Assembly: GCF_913055835.1 (NCBI RefSeq)
Contig: NZ_CAJXKQ010000019.1
Coordinates: forward strand, 1-64,000
Direction: 5' to 3'
Source: an uncultured Marinobacter sp.
GTDB lineage: Bacteria; Pseudomonadota; Gammaproteobacteria; Pseudomonadales; Oleiphilaceae
DNA: 64,000 bases
Shown: positions 37,435 to 46,732 of the stretch, piece after piece
Layout: each line of letters starts with the position of its first letter
How positions within the stretch are numbered: position 1 is the stretch's first letter
Notes under the pieces: model-generated
What the model was told of the DNA's origin: nothing
Databases searched by the model: none
The model's input: only the letters and a program-made list of their open reading frames with translations
Made by a program: the position numbers and the translations under genes

Positions 37435-38528
37435 CGCCGGCGTCCAGAACGGAACACCTGCCAACCGCGAAGACGGTTGAACCCGGTGAGACCCTCGCCG
37501 GCCAGTATCGCCGTTTTGTGGTGCGCCGGGTGATCTGTCTGGCCGCTCTGGCCCTCGCCTGCCTGGTGGCGCTGCTGGTGGATGTGGCATCCGGGCCGGC
37601 CATGCTTGGATTGATGGATGTTGTCCACGGCCTCCTGAACCCTCACACACTGGATGCCGGTACCCGGGTGATTATCCAGGATATCCGTCTTCCCTATGCC
37701 CTGATGGCGGTGGTGGTCGGGGCCTGCCTGGGCCTGGCGGGCGCCGAAATGCAGACAGTCCTCAACAACCCGCTGGCCAGTCCCTACACCCTGGGCGTGG
37801 GCGCTGCGGCGACTCTCGGGGCGTCGCTGGTGATCGTGTTCAATCTCTCACTGTTCGGCCTGGCCGCGCACATCCTGCTACCGCTCTCGGCGTTTGTCTT
37901 CGCCGCGGCCGCCTCGCTGCTGATTCTCTTGCTGTCGAAAACCCTGGGCGCCTCGGTACACGCGGTGGTGCTGTTCGGTATTGCCCTGCTGTTCGGGATT
38001 AACGCCATCGTGGGCCTGATCCAGTTTGTGGCCGATGCCGAATCGGTGCAGCAAATTGTGTTCTGGACCATGGGCAGCCTGGCCCGGGCGTCCCTGGACA
38101 AGGTGATGATTGTCGCCGTTGTTCTGGCCGCCTGCCTGCCGTTTTCCCTGCGCAACGCCTGGGCCATGACCCTGCTGCGCAGCGGCGAGGAGCAGGCCCG
38201 CAGCCTGGGCATCCGGGTGGAGCGGATGCGCCTGCTGGTGTTGCTGCGGGTCAGTCTGCTGACCGCCGCGGCCATGGCGTTTGTGGGGGAAATCGGCTTC
38301 ATCGGGCTGGTGGCGCCCCACATCGCCCGCCTGATGCTCGGAGAGGATCACCGTTTTCTGTTGCCAGGCAGCGCCCTGGCCGGGGCGCTGCTGCTGTCGT
38401 TGTCGTCCATCGCCAGCAAGCTGCTGGTACCCGGCGTGTTACTGCCGGTGGGCATTGTCACCGCTCTTGTGGGTATTCCCCTGTTCATTGCCCTGATTGT
38501 CGGGCGCAGCCGGAGACTTGCCCTGTGA
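37431..38528 (+). CDS. Iron-siderophore ABC transporter, permease (FecCD family)
   Basis: Inner-membrane permease of 365 aa with roughly ten hydrophobic helices. FecCD-family blocks are present: RLPYALMAVVVGACLGLAGAEMQ with NNPLASPYTLG, and GEIGFIGLVAPHIARLMLGEDHR. The N-terminus has about 35 extra hydrophilic residues. Start ATG overlaps the binding protein stop (ATGA). A single permease gene suggests a homodimer, as in BtuC. Confidence 0.94.
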   Translation: MTPASRTEHLPTAKTVEPGETLAGQYRRFVVRRVICLAALALACLVALLVDVASGPAMLGLMDVVHGLLNPHTLDAGTRVIIQDIRLPYALMAVVVGACLGLAGAEMQTVLNNPLASPYTLGVGAAATLGASLVIVFNLSLFGLAAHILLPLSAFVFAAAASLLILLLSKTLGASVHAVVLFGIALLFGINAIVGLIQFVADAESVQQIVFWTMGSLARASLDKVMIVAVVLAACLPFSLRNAWAMTLLRSGEEQARSLGIRVERMRLLVLLRVSLLTAAAMAFVGEIGFIGLVAPHIARLMLGEDHRFLLPGSALAGALLLSLSSIASKLLVPGVLLPVGIVTALVGIPLFIALIVGRSRRLAL

Positions 38529-39316
38529 GCCTGAAACTGACAAACGTGACCGCCGGCTACCGCCGCCACCCGGTATTCTGTGAGCTCTCGCTGCCGGCCA
38601 TCGCGCCGGGCTCTCTGGTTGCGGTGGTGGGACCGAACGCGGTAGGCAAATCGACCCTGCTCAAATCCCTGGCCGGCGTTCTGCCGGCCCGCGGTTCGAT
38701 TGCCCTCGGCGGACGGGAACTCGACCGCCAGAGCCCCGGCGAACGGGTCCGCCAGATTGGCTACCTGCCGCAACCGCTGCCCCAGGCCATTCCCCTCGTG
38801 GCTTACGAAACCGTATTCAGCGCCTGCCGGTCGGCCCGGGGTGACTGGAACCGGCGGGAAACCGAGCGAGCCATCGAGGCAGTCTTTGACACCCTGGGCA
38901 TACGCGAACTGGCGCTAAAGCGCCTGTCGGAGATGTCGGGCGGCCAGCGCCAGATGGTGGGGTTGGCCCAGGTGCTGGTGCGCCAGACGCCACTGTTGTT
39001 ACTGGACGAGCCAACAAGCGCCCTGGACCTGCACTGGCAGCTCAACGTGTTGAACGCGGTGCGTGCGGCAACCGCCAATGACCGGGCTATAGCCCTCGTG
39101 GCCAGCCACGATCTGAATCTGGCTTTGCGCTTCTGTGATCAGGTACTGGTGCTGTCGCCGGGTGGCCGGGCGGAGCTCGGGGAGCCCGAGCAAGTCCTGA
39201 CCCCGGGGTTGCTGGCCGACACCTACGGCATCGAAGCCCGTATCGAACGCTGTTCCCGGGGCCACCCCATTGTTCTGGCAGACAATCCGCTGTCTGCCGC
39301 CCGTCAATCCCGTTGA
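38525..39316 (+). CDS. Iron-siderophore ABC transporter, ATP-binding protein
   Basis: ATPase of 263 aa starting at GTG 38525, overlapping the permease stop. Walker A reads GPNAVGKST, with Val where Gly is usual; signature MSGGQRQM; Walker B PLLLLDEPTSALD; and the switch His in VASHDLNLAL. Related to FecE/FepC. It energises uptake through the preceding permease. Confidence 0.94.
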   Translation: MSLKLTNVTAGYRRHPVFCELSLPAIAPGSLVAVVGPNAVGKSTLLKSLAGVLPARGSIALGGRELDRQSPGERVRQIGYLPQPLPQAIPLVAYETVFSACRSARGDWNRRETERAIEAVFDTLGIRELALKRLSEMSGGQRQMVGLAQVLVRQTPLLLLDEPTSALDLHWQLNVLNAVRAATANDRAIALVASHDLNLALRFCDQVLVLSPGGRAELGEPEQVLTPGLLADTYGIEARIERCSRGHPIVLADNPLSAARQSR

Positions 39317-39347
39317 CACCCTACCCACGCACGCCAAGGAGTTCGCG

Positions 39348-39638
39348 ATGCCAGCCATGAATGCCCGTGTCACCAGTGACAATCCCGGTCGCCTGATCAA
39401 TCGCCTGGGCAAGCATTTCCGCCACAAGATTGAGGCGCAGTGGACCGAAACCGACGGCGTACTGACGTTCTCCATTGGCGTGTGCCGCTTAACGGCGGTT
39501 GATAACGTGCTGCGCCTGGAATGTCAGTCCGACACGGAGAAAGAACTGGAAGAGCTTGGTCAGGTGGTGGCCTCGCACCTCATCCGCTTTTCCGGGGATG
39601 AGGTGGCCGAAGTTCATTGGCAGACGGCTACGGCCTGA
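39348..39638 (+). CDS. DUF2218 family protein
   Basis: Small protein of 96 aa (PAMNARVTSDNPGRLINRLG, then a conserved KHFRHKIEAQW block) of the DUF2218 family, often found beside siderophore genes. The His-rich HFRHK segment could touch iron or siderophore; no function is established. ATG 39348 has an AAGGAG ribosome site. It is last in the receptor-ABC operon and overlaps the 3' end of asbF by 25 bp. Confidence 0.85.
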   Translation: MPAMNARVTSDNPGRLINRLGKHFRHKIEAQWTETDGVLTFSIGVCRLTAVDNVLRLECQSDTEKELEELGQVVASHLIRFSGDEVAEVHWQTATA

Positions 39639-40483
39639 GACTGGCGACTCTCTTCAAGAAAGCACCGCAACTGGCGCAGGTCGCTTTCCACGACCCGGTA
39701 ACTGTCGGGGCCGAACCACTCCAGGGAAATATCCAGTGGATCGGACTCGGCCGGTTTCCGCCAGTTTGCGAGCGCGTCCAACAGCGGCCGGTAGTCGCAG
39801 GCGCCGTCGAGAACCGGCACCATGCCTTCGCGACACCCGGCCGGCGAGTAGACGTTGGCTGGTGCGAACACGCCCAGCTGGCTGTAATGCCCGATGTTCT
39901 TGAAGTGGCAATGCTTAATCCACGGCGCCATTTGGTCGAGGGCGGTGCAGGGGTCGGACCCCGATTCCCAGACGTGCAACACGTCGAAGTTAATGCCCAG
40001 GGCCGGATGGTCAACTTCGGCCAGTAGCTCTAGCGTGGAACTTACCGTATCCGCCAGGGTTCCCGGATGGGTTTCCAGGATTAGAGTAAGGCCTTCCTCG
40101 GCGACACATTGGGCCAGAGTCCTCAGACGACGGGTCTGCGCCTGACGCCGGTCTCGGCTCACGTCGGCGCTGCCAAGTTGACCGGCAAAGGTCCGGACTT
40201 TGGGGGCCCGCCAGCGTCTGGCCAGCCGGCACAGGTCTCGGGCCTTTCCAATGGCCTCTGCTTCACTGCCCTCCAGAGGTAGGTAGTCACTGACCATGGG
40301 TACCGTCAGTGCCTGTGACCCAAGCCAATGGCCATCGAGGCCTGGCTGATCGTCGAGGTGGCGGGCATGGACGCCCCAAAGCTCAATGCCGTCGAAACCC
40401 CGGGCGCCGGCCCAGCCGGCGAGTTCCGGTAGCGACACCAGATGATGGCGAAAGGAGATGGTGCATAAGTGAAAGCGGATCAT
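39614..40483 (-). CDS. asbF: 3-Dehydroshikimate dehydratase AsbF
   Basis: Turns 3-dehydroshikimate into 3,4-dihydroxybenzoate, the catechol of petrobactin. The 289-aa protein is a TIM-barrel of the xylose isomerase-like family. The four metal ligands expected from the Bacillus enzyme are at Glu137 (LILETHP), Asp167 (NFDVLHV), His193 (HCHFKN) and Glu255 (SLEWFG). The start overlaps the asbE stop (ATGA), so it is the last gene of the asbA-F chain. Confidence 0.93.
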   Translation of the reverse strand: MIRFHLCTISFRHHLVSLPELAGWAGARGFDGIELWGVHARHLDDQPGLDGHWLGSQALTVPMVSDYLPLEGSEAEAIGKARDLCRLARRWRAPKVRTFAGQLGSADVSRDRRQAQTRRLRTLAQCVAEEGLTLILETHPGTLADTVSSTLELLAEVDHPALGINFDVLHVWESGSDPCTALDQMAPWIKHCHFKNIGHYSQLGVFAPANVYSPAGCREGMVPVLDGACDYRPLLDALANWRKPAESDPLDISLEWFGPDSYRVVESDLRQLRCFLEESRQSQAVAVCQ

Positions 40484-41496
40484 GGCAATACCCCTGCGAG
40501 GGTTCCCTGCCCGGCGCCAGCGTCGATTCCGGAGGGCGGGTGTTGCTGCCAGTCACGGAACAGCGCCAGTAACTGAGCTTTGATGGCGAATTCGCGTTCA
40601 TCCTGTTCGTCCAGCAGTTGCTCCACGCTGGCGATGATTGAGGGGTTCCCGGACATGGCGAGTTTTAGGGCCCGATACTGGATCTGGGTGTAGGTTTTCA
40701 CCAGCCGATCTATGTCCTCACAGATAGTCTCGAACCAGGGATCGCCCTCGGCGGTTAGTCCCTGATCCTCAAGCAGCCAGGCAAAGGCATGTTCGTAGGC
40801 GTACTTGCGAATGGCCATAACCGGTATCTCCCGAAACGCACCGGGCAGTTGATCCAGAGGCTGGACCGCCCGGGCTCCCGCATGGGCCCGGAAGATCTGG
40901 CGAAGCGCGTCCGTAAACGGGTTGGTGTCAGGTTTCATGCACTGGGCGAAATAGGCGGCCACCGTTTCCGCGGGCGTGTGGCGAATGTCCAGACCGTCGA
41001 ACCAGAATCCGCCGGCCGCGGCCGGTGAACGCACTGAATCCAGAATCCGGTCCTTCGGCAGAGTTCCTTCCCAGCGAAAGTCGGGGTCGGACATGAACCA
41101 CTGTTCCGGGTCGTCAGTGGACTCCAGCAGAACATAGTGCGGGAAGGGATTCTGGTGGAACTTGTTCTCCCGTTCCGGAAGCCGGTAAAGGTCTAGCATG
41201 ACCATCACCTGGCGATCTGCTGGTCGGTTCTCCACCAGCGACACCAACTGACGGATGTTGGCCTCCTTGGGTTGGTCATGGTCGTACCAGGGCTCGATGC
41301 GCACGCCGTATAGCAGCCGGTACCATTCCCGGAACTGGTCGTGGCGTGTATGAGGCGAGTGGTAGGACAGCACGAACCGGCTGTCGACCGAAAAGTCCGC
41401 ATCCCATACGCCAAAGTAAAAGGGGCGATGGTCCACGCCCGGAGTGCGCTTGATCAACTCGCAAACGCAACTGACGAAGCAGTGTACTTTGATCAT
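40480..41496 (-). CDS. asbE: Petrobactin synthase component AsbE
   Basis: Transfers 3,4-dihydroxybenzoate from the carrier AsbD to a primary amine of spermidine or of its citrate conjugate. The 338-aa length and the strong block DHRPFYFGVWDADF match AsbE. ATG 41496 was chosen because a GGAGGTG ribosome site precedes it and it overlaps the asbD stop; a longer open frame upstream runs through asbD in the wrong frame. The fold is peculiar to this family, so function rests on family identity and position. Confidence 0.92.
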   Translation of the reverse strand: MIKVHCFVSCVCELIKRTPGVDHRPFYFGVWDADFSVDSRFVLSYHSPHTRHDQFREWYRLLYGVRIEPWYDHDQPKEANIRQLVSLVENRPADRQVMVMLDLYRLPERENKFHQNPFPHYVLLESTDDPEQWFMSDPDFRWEGTLPKDRILDSVRSPAAAGGFWFDGLDIRHTPAETVAAYFAQCMKPDTNPFTDALRQIFRAHAGARAVQPLDQLPGAFREIPVMAIRKYAYEHAFAWLLEDQGLTAEGDPWFETICEDIDRLVKTYTQIQYRALKLAMSGNPSIIASVEQLLDEQDEREFAIKAQLLALFRDWQQHPPSGIDAGAGQGTLAGVLP

Positions 41497-41753
41497 CGGG
41501 ACACCTCCGCGCTCTGGCAGCCCGCCAGGAGGTTCTCGAGGTCTGCTACCGTCTCTGGCGGATTGGCCAGCAAGGCTTCTTCGGGCAGATACAACCCGTG
41601 TTCCAGCTCCAGATGCACAATCAGCTGCAGCAGCATGATGGAATCCAGCGCCAGATCGGCGTTCAGACGGGCGCTGCCGTTGAACGCCGCCAGGCGGGCG
41701 TTGGGCAAATGCTGTTCGATGACGATCTTGATGGCGTCGCGGGCAGCCGTCAT
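41493..41753 (-). CDS. asbD: Aryl carrier protein AsbD
   Basis: Carrier of 86 aa. The phosphopantetheine attachment site is Ser38 in DLALDSIMLLQL, the LDS form of the DSL motif. It holds 3,4-dihydroxybenzoate as a thioester after loading by AsbC and passes it to AsbE. Both ends overlap neighbours by 4 bp. A separate phosphopantetheinyl transferase must act on it; none is seen in the window. Confidence 0.93.
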   Translation of the reverse strand: MTAARDAIKIVIEQHLPNARLAAFNGSARLNADLALDSIMLLQLIVHLELEHGLYLPEEALLANPPETVADLENLLAGCQSAEVSR

Positions 41754-43051
41754 GCCGGCACCTCCTGCTTGCGCGTTGCTGTCGGCTCGTCAACGCTCAG
41801 CAACCGGCGGCTGACCTTGCCGTTGGCAAGGCGTGGGATGGCATCGACCTGTTCCAGCAACGCGGGCACCTGGTGGGGCGAAAGTCGGTTCCGGCTCCAT
41901 TGCCGAAGATGGTCAATGTCCAGTTCTGCTTCCGCCACGAACCGCAGGCACACGCGCTCCCCGGCAAAGCTGTCCGGCTGCTTGAACGCCACAGCGTCGG
42001 TGATGCCCGGGTAAGTCAGAAACACGTCCTCCACGGCACCGGGGTAGACGTTGATGCCGGCAACGTTGATGGTGTCGTCGGCGCGGCCCAGGAAATGCAG
42101 GTCGCCTCGGGTATCGAAATACCCCAGGTCTCGGCTGTGAATTTCCTGACCGGTGGCCTCCACCGTGATCCGGATCTCGTCCGGGCACTGGGCGGAAATC
42201 CCGGCCTGGACTGCAAGATGAGGCAGGGGCTGGCCAAGCTGGCCGGGTTCGTTCAACGTCGGGGCAAGGGCAACACACCCGGCTTCCGAGCATCCGTACT
42301 GTTGGCACAGACGCTGGCAGCGGCCCTGAACCTGGCGCAGCACCGGTTCTGGCAGCGGAGCCCCGGAGAGCATGACAGTGTGCAGCCGTTCGGTCGCGGG
42401 CAGCATCTGTATCAGCAGGTTCACCAGAGTGGGAGAGGCGTAGAGTAGATGATCGGGGACCGATTTCAGTTGGGCCAGAAGGAAGCGGGGGTTCAGGCTG
42501 GTGACTACGTTTGGCTGGGCTCCTCGCGCCAGGGACGCCAACACACCGCAGATCAGGCCGTAGGAATGGGTCACCGGGCAGGCCACCACGGGGGTCAACC
42601 CCCGGGCCTCGATGAACTGCGTGACGTAGGCGTTCACCTCAAGGTCTATGTCCCGCCAGGAGCGGGCGATGGTTTTGGGTTTGCCGGTGGTGCCGGAGCT
42701 GAGCTGGATCAATTCGCCGCCGGTCACCCCGGGTGCCGGGGTGTCGTTTATCGTCTCGGGCAACGCGCTATCCAGGCCGTCGCCGAACAGCAGCAGGTTG
42801 CATCCGGTATCCAGGGCCAGTGCCCGTGCAGCGTGGCGAGGCGTGCCCGGGTGGATCGGCAACACACTTGCGCCCCGGTCTTTCAGCCAAAGGCAGAGCG
42901 CCAGCCAGTCGGCGGTGCGTTGCAGACAGACGGCCAGTCGCATCCGCGACGTGTCCCGAAACGAATCCAACGTCGTCAGCGGCTGGACCAGCCGCTCACA
43001 ATCCGTCTGGCTGTAGGAAGTATTGTCGACATGGAACAAAGTGGCGGTCAC
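41750..43051 (-). CDS. asbC: 3,4-Dihydroxybenzoate-AMP ligase AsbC
   Basis: Adenylates 3,4-dihydroxybenzoate with ATP and loads it on AsbD. The 433-aa protein is a compact acyl-AMP ligase: the P-loop is QLSSGTTGKPKTIA, followed by the aromatic-substrate pocket region, GCSEAG (motif A5), DLGYFDTRGDLHFLGR (A7-A8) and a C-terminal Lys in PRLANGKVSRR. It overlaps asbB and asbD by 4 bp each. Confidence 0.93.
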   Translation of the reverse strand: MTATLFHVDNTSYSQTDCERLVQPLTTLDSFRDTSRMRLAVCLQRTADWLALCLWLKDRGASVLPIHPGTPRHAARALALDTGCNLLLFGDGLDSALPETINDTPAPGVTGGELIQLSSGTTGKPKTIARSWRDIDLEVNAYVTQFIEARGLTPVVACPVTHSYGLICGVLASLARGAQPNVVTSLNPRFLLAQLKSVPDHLLYASPTLVNLLIQMLPATERLHTVMLSGAPLPEPVLRQVQGRCQRLCQQYGCSEAGCVALAPTLNEPGQLGQPLPHLAVQAGISAQCPDEIRITVEATGQEIHSRDLGYFDTRGDLHFLGRADDTINVAGINVYPGAVEDVFLTYPGITDAVAFKQPDSFAGERVCLRFVAEAELDIDHLRQWSRNRLSPHQVPALLEQVDAIPRLANGKVSRRLLSVDEPTATRKQEVPA

Positions 43052-44880
43052 GATAACCTCTCCTGATGGTAATCGTTGATGGGTTTGAGTGCTGAGGGCG
43101 CCTCAGCCGTCAGCGCATTGGGCACCTGGTGGCTGGTTGACGCCGCGTCGGTTTCCAGCTTTCGCCGAAGCAGTGATTCGGTCCGGATCAAGGGCTTGTC
43201 CCAGCCAAGCTTGGCCAGGCGGGGGCGCAATGCCGGTTGTTGCGCACCATAGCTGGCAAGCAGGCGGTGGACCTGGCGCCAGAACCGGCGTTCATCGAAG
43301 CCATAGGCCTCTTGCAGAACCAGCGCCAGCTCGCTGAGGTTGTAGATAAACAGGGTGTCCATCACCAGCTCCCGCAATGCTTCCGGTCCCGACATGCGGT
43401 AGAACTGGTTGTCCGGGGCCCGGCTGTAGAGACCCTGGCGTGGGCCGAAGTCAGGTTCCGGAATGTCGGAGGGCAGATATTCCCGGACGTATTCCACACT
43501 GTCGTGGAAATCCCGCAACATCAGGGCCTGGGGCCAGCCGTTGCGGACCACCAGCAGGCTGTTCTGACCGTGGGCCTCAAGGCCGATGCCGTGGGCTGCC
43601 AGCATGTGCCAGACTGGCAGAATCACAGTTGCCAGTGTCGCTTCCAGCCAGGGTTGCAGCCCGTGAAGTTCAACCCAGGGGTGGATGAAGGGCATCCCAT
43701 CAGGCTCCCACTGCGCCAGGGCATTGAGCGGAATCGCCTGCTCGCCCTCGACCAAGCGCTTGGCAATGGTGGAACGCCAGATGGCCGCCAGTTCCCCTTC
43801 GAGGCCAAGCGCCGCCCGCGAGGACGGTTCCCCTGCGGAAAAGGCAAGGCTGGCATACTCCGGCAACAGTCTTAGCGGGTAGGCCCGGGCAAAACGGGGG
43901 TCGGCATCTACCACAGACTGCAGCCAATGGCTGATCACCGGCGCCGAGGGCACCGAGTGAGGTTCCAAATGCCGGCGGGAGGACGTGTTATGGATGCCCA
44001 GGGGAAGCTTGATGCAAGCCCGGGTTGGATCACTCATGTTGAACAGTGATCGCAACGACTGGCTTGGCCGGTAACGATCACCCACGGGGCCCAGGCCATG
44101 GATATCCAGGGACGTCAGCATGGGCGCCAGGTTACTCTGGCTCAGCGCCTGCCAGTGCCATGGGTGGGCGGGCAAAGGGCCGTAGTGTTGCCAATCCAGG
44201 CCCGCCCGATGAAAGGCTGCACGCAACAGGTAGGCACCCTCCGCACCAAGCTCGGCCTGCCAGAAGGCCATCTCCGGCACGGGCAGTTGGCGGATCAGGC
44301 GGGCCCGTGGCAGGGCCAGCCAGTGAAGCCTGAAGCCTGCGCTGGTCTCCGGGCTGTACCGAAGGAGATCGTTTTCGTGTTCGTGCAGCCCCAGGCGGCT
44401 TTTGTAGCAGGGGTGGTAAGGATGTCCTTCATGCAGAGCCCGATCCAGATCCTCGCCGTGCAACTGTCGCCGATTGGCCGACGAATACGAGTGACGCATG
44501 GCATCGAGCCGCCGGGCGTTCGCGACGGTTGCAAGCAGCTCGTCGAGCAGCCGGTCCCGGCGGGCCTGGGTGGTCGGTAGTTGACTGACCAGCGTCGACA
44601 GGTCGGTGGCCACCCTTCGACCATTCACACTCAGCATCAGCGTGTCCAGATCCAGACGCAGGCGACCAAACCCGCGGACACGGCCCAGGCACCGCCCCTC
44701 CAGGGCGCCCAGAGTGAAACTCAGCCACTGCCAGCCAGCAGCGCCCGGCCTGGTCAGGCCATAGCCGATCACGCTCTCGAACATCAGGGCCTCAAGCAAC
44801 TGGCGCATGACCCGCTGCCCGGGTGATTCGCTGAGGGCCATAACTGGACCCAGTCCGGCGGTGTCGGCATCAGGCGACAT
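43048..44880 (-). CDS. asbB: NRPS-independent siderophore synthetase AsbB
   Basis: IucA/IucC-family synthetase of 610 aa that joins a second spermidine unit to the citrate half-product. Family blocks are SSRRHLEPHSVPSAPV with the preceding KLPLGIHNTSSR (ATP-binding Lys and Ser/Thr), and GLEAHGQNSLLVVRNG (the EAHxQN active-site motif). The start lies 11 bp inside the end of asbA, indicating coupling. The label AsbB rather than AsbA rests on gene order, as in the Bacillus operon. Confidence 0.92.
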   Translation of the reverse strand: MSPDADTAGLGPVMALSESPGQRVMRQLLEALMFESVIGYGLTRPGAAGWQWLSFTLGALEGRCLGRVRGFGRLRLDLDTLMLSVNGRRVATDLSTLVSQLPTTQARRDRLLDELLATVANARRLDAMRHSYSSANRRQLHGEDLDRALHEGHPYHPCYKSRLGLHEHENDLLRYSPETSAGFRLHWLALPRARLIRQLPVPEMAFWQAELGAEGAYLLRAAFHRAGLDWQHYGPLPAHPWHWQALSQSNLAPMLTSLDIHGLGPVGDRYRPSQSLRSLFNMSDPTRACIKLPLGIHNTSSRRHLEPHSVPSAPVISHWLQSVVDADPRFARAYPLRLLPEYASLAFSAGEPSSRAALGLEGELAAIWRSTIAKRLVEGEQAIPLNALAQWEPDGMPFIHPWVELHGLQPWLEATLATVILPVWHMLAAHGIGLEAHGQNSLLVVRNGWPQALMLRDFHDSVEYVREYLPSDIPEPDFGPRQGLYSRAPDNQFYRMSGPEALRELVMDTLFIYNLSELALVLQEAYGFDERRFWRQVHRLLASYGAQQPALRPRLAKLGWDKPLIRTESLLRRKLETDAASTSHQVPNALTAEAPSALKPINDYHQERLS

Positions 44881-46702
44881 CGTGACCCACCTCGGCCATT
44901 GTGTTCATCCTGCTTGAAGTTTGGCTCGACTGGTCCAGTCGATACAGTGGATTGGCGATGCTGGTGTAGACCGCCATTTCCAGATCGGCATTCAGTTCAT
45001 CGACATCGTGCACCCGGGTAAGGAGATTGCCTTTGTAGGGCAGGCGGCTGTCTTCCAGCACCATAGTAACTAGAGCGAGAGCCGGCCCGGTGAGCGTGGC
45101 GCGCTGCGAGCGCAGGAAATGCCGCAGGTGTTTAAGCAGCTGGATCTCGGGGAGAAAACCGTCGCCACCCAGTCGGGCAACGACTGAAAGCAGCTGGTTC
45201 ACAAACAGGTAATAGCAGAAGCGATCCCGGATCATGGCATCCCGGTAGAACAGCTCCGGGGTCTCCCTAAGATCGGGGCACAGCGACAGCAGTTCCTCTC
45301 GCCGGCTTTGCGACAGATAGTAGCCCTGGTTGTCCCGGTAAAAGCAGCGTTGCGGGTAGCCACCGCTGATATCCAGCAAGCTGTTCTGTTGATGGGCCTC
45401 CAGGGCGATACCGTGGTCGTCATACAGTCTCAGGGCAGGGCCAATGGCACAGTCAAGGTAGTGTTGAAACCAGTCGCGAGCCACGGCACTCATGCTGCGG
45501 TTTTCATTCAGTGCAAGCCCTTCAATCAGGCTGGACAGGCGCGAGTGCCTGCCCGGCAACGGATCCTGGGTCAGCGCTGCCAGGCTGACGATGCCGGCAT
45601 CCTGGCCCCGTGGGAAGGGATTGTTTCGGAAGATAACTTCGAAGCCGCTTTCGCGCTGCCCCGGCAGTTGGACGGTCAGGTAGGCCGGATCCTCAATGAT
45701 CCGGAACTTTGTCTCCGTATTGGCAAAGCCGGTTTTGCGGATCAGCCGGCTCATGGCCACCCCGGCTTTGAGCTCATGGCGCTTGCTGACCCGGAGCGAA
45801 TTGGTCACCTTCACCGGAATTGAGAATTTCAGCATCCATTCCGACTGCTCGTTGTAAACAGTCCGGACCGAGGAGGTGGCGGAGAATTCCGGCCCCAGCG
45901 CGCCCAGTGGCTGGATCAGCCCCTGATCCATCGCCGCCATGACGTCCGGCTGCAACAGCAGCCAGTCCGCCTGCAGAGGGTGGGCGGGCACCAGGTAATG
46001 ATCCTCTGGCAGATTGAGCGAGCCTTGGCCGAGGCTGAGCAGGGTTTCCGCCATGGTATGGGCGGGCAGTGGCGCGTCCGAATCCTCCTCAATGCAGGCG
46101 GTGTGTACCAAGAAGTAATGCAACCGGAAGCGTCCGGCCAGTTCCGGTGCGTAGGCATCCTGCTGCCAGGCGGCCATGCCCTGGCGGCTTTTCGGCGTGG
46201 GGTGGGTGGCGTGGCCAAACAGCAGGGACTGTTCCGAGGCAATAAACCGGTTGTCGCGCAGTGCCGCGTCGCCCCTGCGATGCTCGACACAGCGGATCAT
46301 GACGCCATAGCTGTCGGTGAGCCGATGGAGAAACTCCAGCTCCCTGCTTTTCCGAAGCTCGGGCACCATGCCGGCAGAGAGTGAGTAGAGTTCCCGCACC
46401 AGAAGGCAGAGGGCCTGGAACGGCTCGATATCGGACCAGCAGTGGCGTGCCTCCAGCCATTGCCGGACCCGGCCATACCGGTGCCGGCCGACGGCGGACC
46501 GGTACAGAACATCGATGGCCAGTCGCGAGCGCTGGCTACCAAGGACAAGCTCACAGACCCAGGGGCCGAGGAACCGCCCGGACACGTCACCGGTTCGGGC
46601 GCTGGCCACCTGCCACTGCCCGAAATCCACCTCTTGCAAGTAACAGTGCAGGAAGGCCTGAAAACTGGCCTGTTCGGCAATCGCCCGGGCAGACGGTCCC
46701 AT
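44870..46702 (-). CDS. asbA: NRPS-independent siderophore synthetase AsbA
   Basis: IucA/IucC-family synthetase of 610 aa; the Bacillus homologue condenses citrate with spermidine using ATP, the first committed step. Blocks KFSIPVKVTNSLRVS and ALEAHQQNSLLDISGG are present. ATG 46702 has a GAGAGAGG ribosome site. It heads the six-gene chain asbA-asbF, whose members all overlap, and its promoter carries a Fur-type box and the element shared with the TonB receptor promoter. Confidence 0.93.
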   Translation of the reverse strand: MGPSARAIAEQASFQAFLHCYLQEVDFGQWQVASARTGDVSGRFLGPWVCELVLGSQRSRLAIDVLYRSAVGRHRYGRVRQWLEARHCWSDIEPFQALCLLVRELYSLSAGMVPELRKSRELEFLHRLTDSYGVMIRCVEHRRGDAALRDNRFIASEQSLLFGHATHPTPKSRQGMAAWQQDAYAPELAGRFRLHYFLVHTACIEEDSDAPLPAHTMAETLLSLGQGSLNLPEDHYLVPAHPLQADWLLLQPDVMAAMDQGLIQPLGALGPEFSATSSVRTVYNEQSEWMLKFSIPVKVTNSLRVSKRHELKAGVAMSRLIRKTGFANTETKFRIIEDPAYLTVQLPGQRESGFEVIFRNNPFPRGQDAGIVSLAALTQDPLPGRHSRLSSLIEGLALNENRSMSAVARDWFQHYLDCAIGPALRLYDDHGIALEAHQQNSLLDISGGYPQRCFYRDNQGYYLSQSRREELLSLCPDLRETPELFYRDAMIRDRFCYYLFVNQLLSVVARLGGDGFLPEIQLLKHLRHFLRSQRATLTGPALALVTMVLEDSRLPYKGNLLTRVHDVDELNADLEMAVYTSIANPLYRLDQSSQTSSRMNTMAEVGHDVA

Positions 46703-46732
46703 GTCCTCTCTCCAAATCCGAAATTTGGGTCA

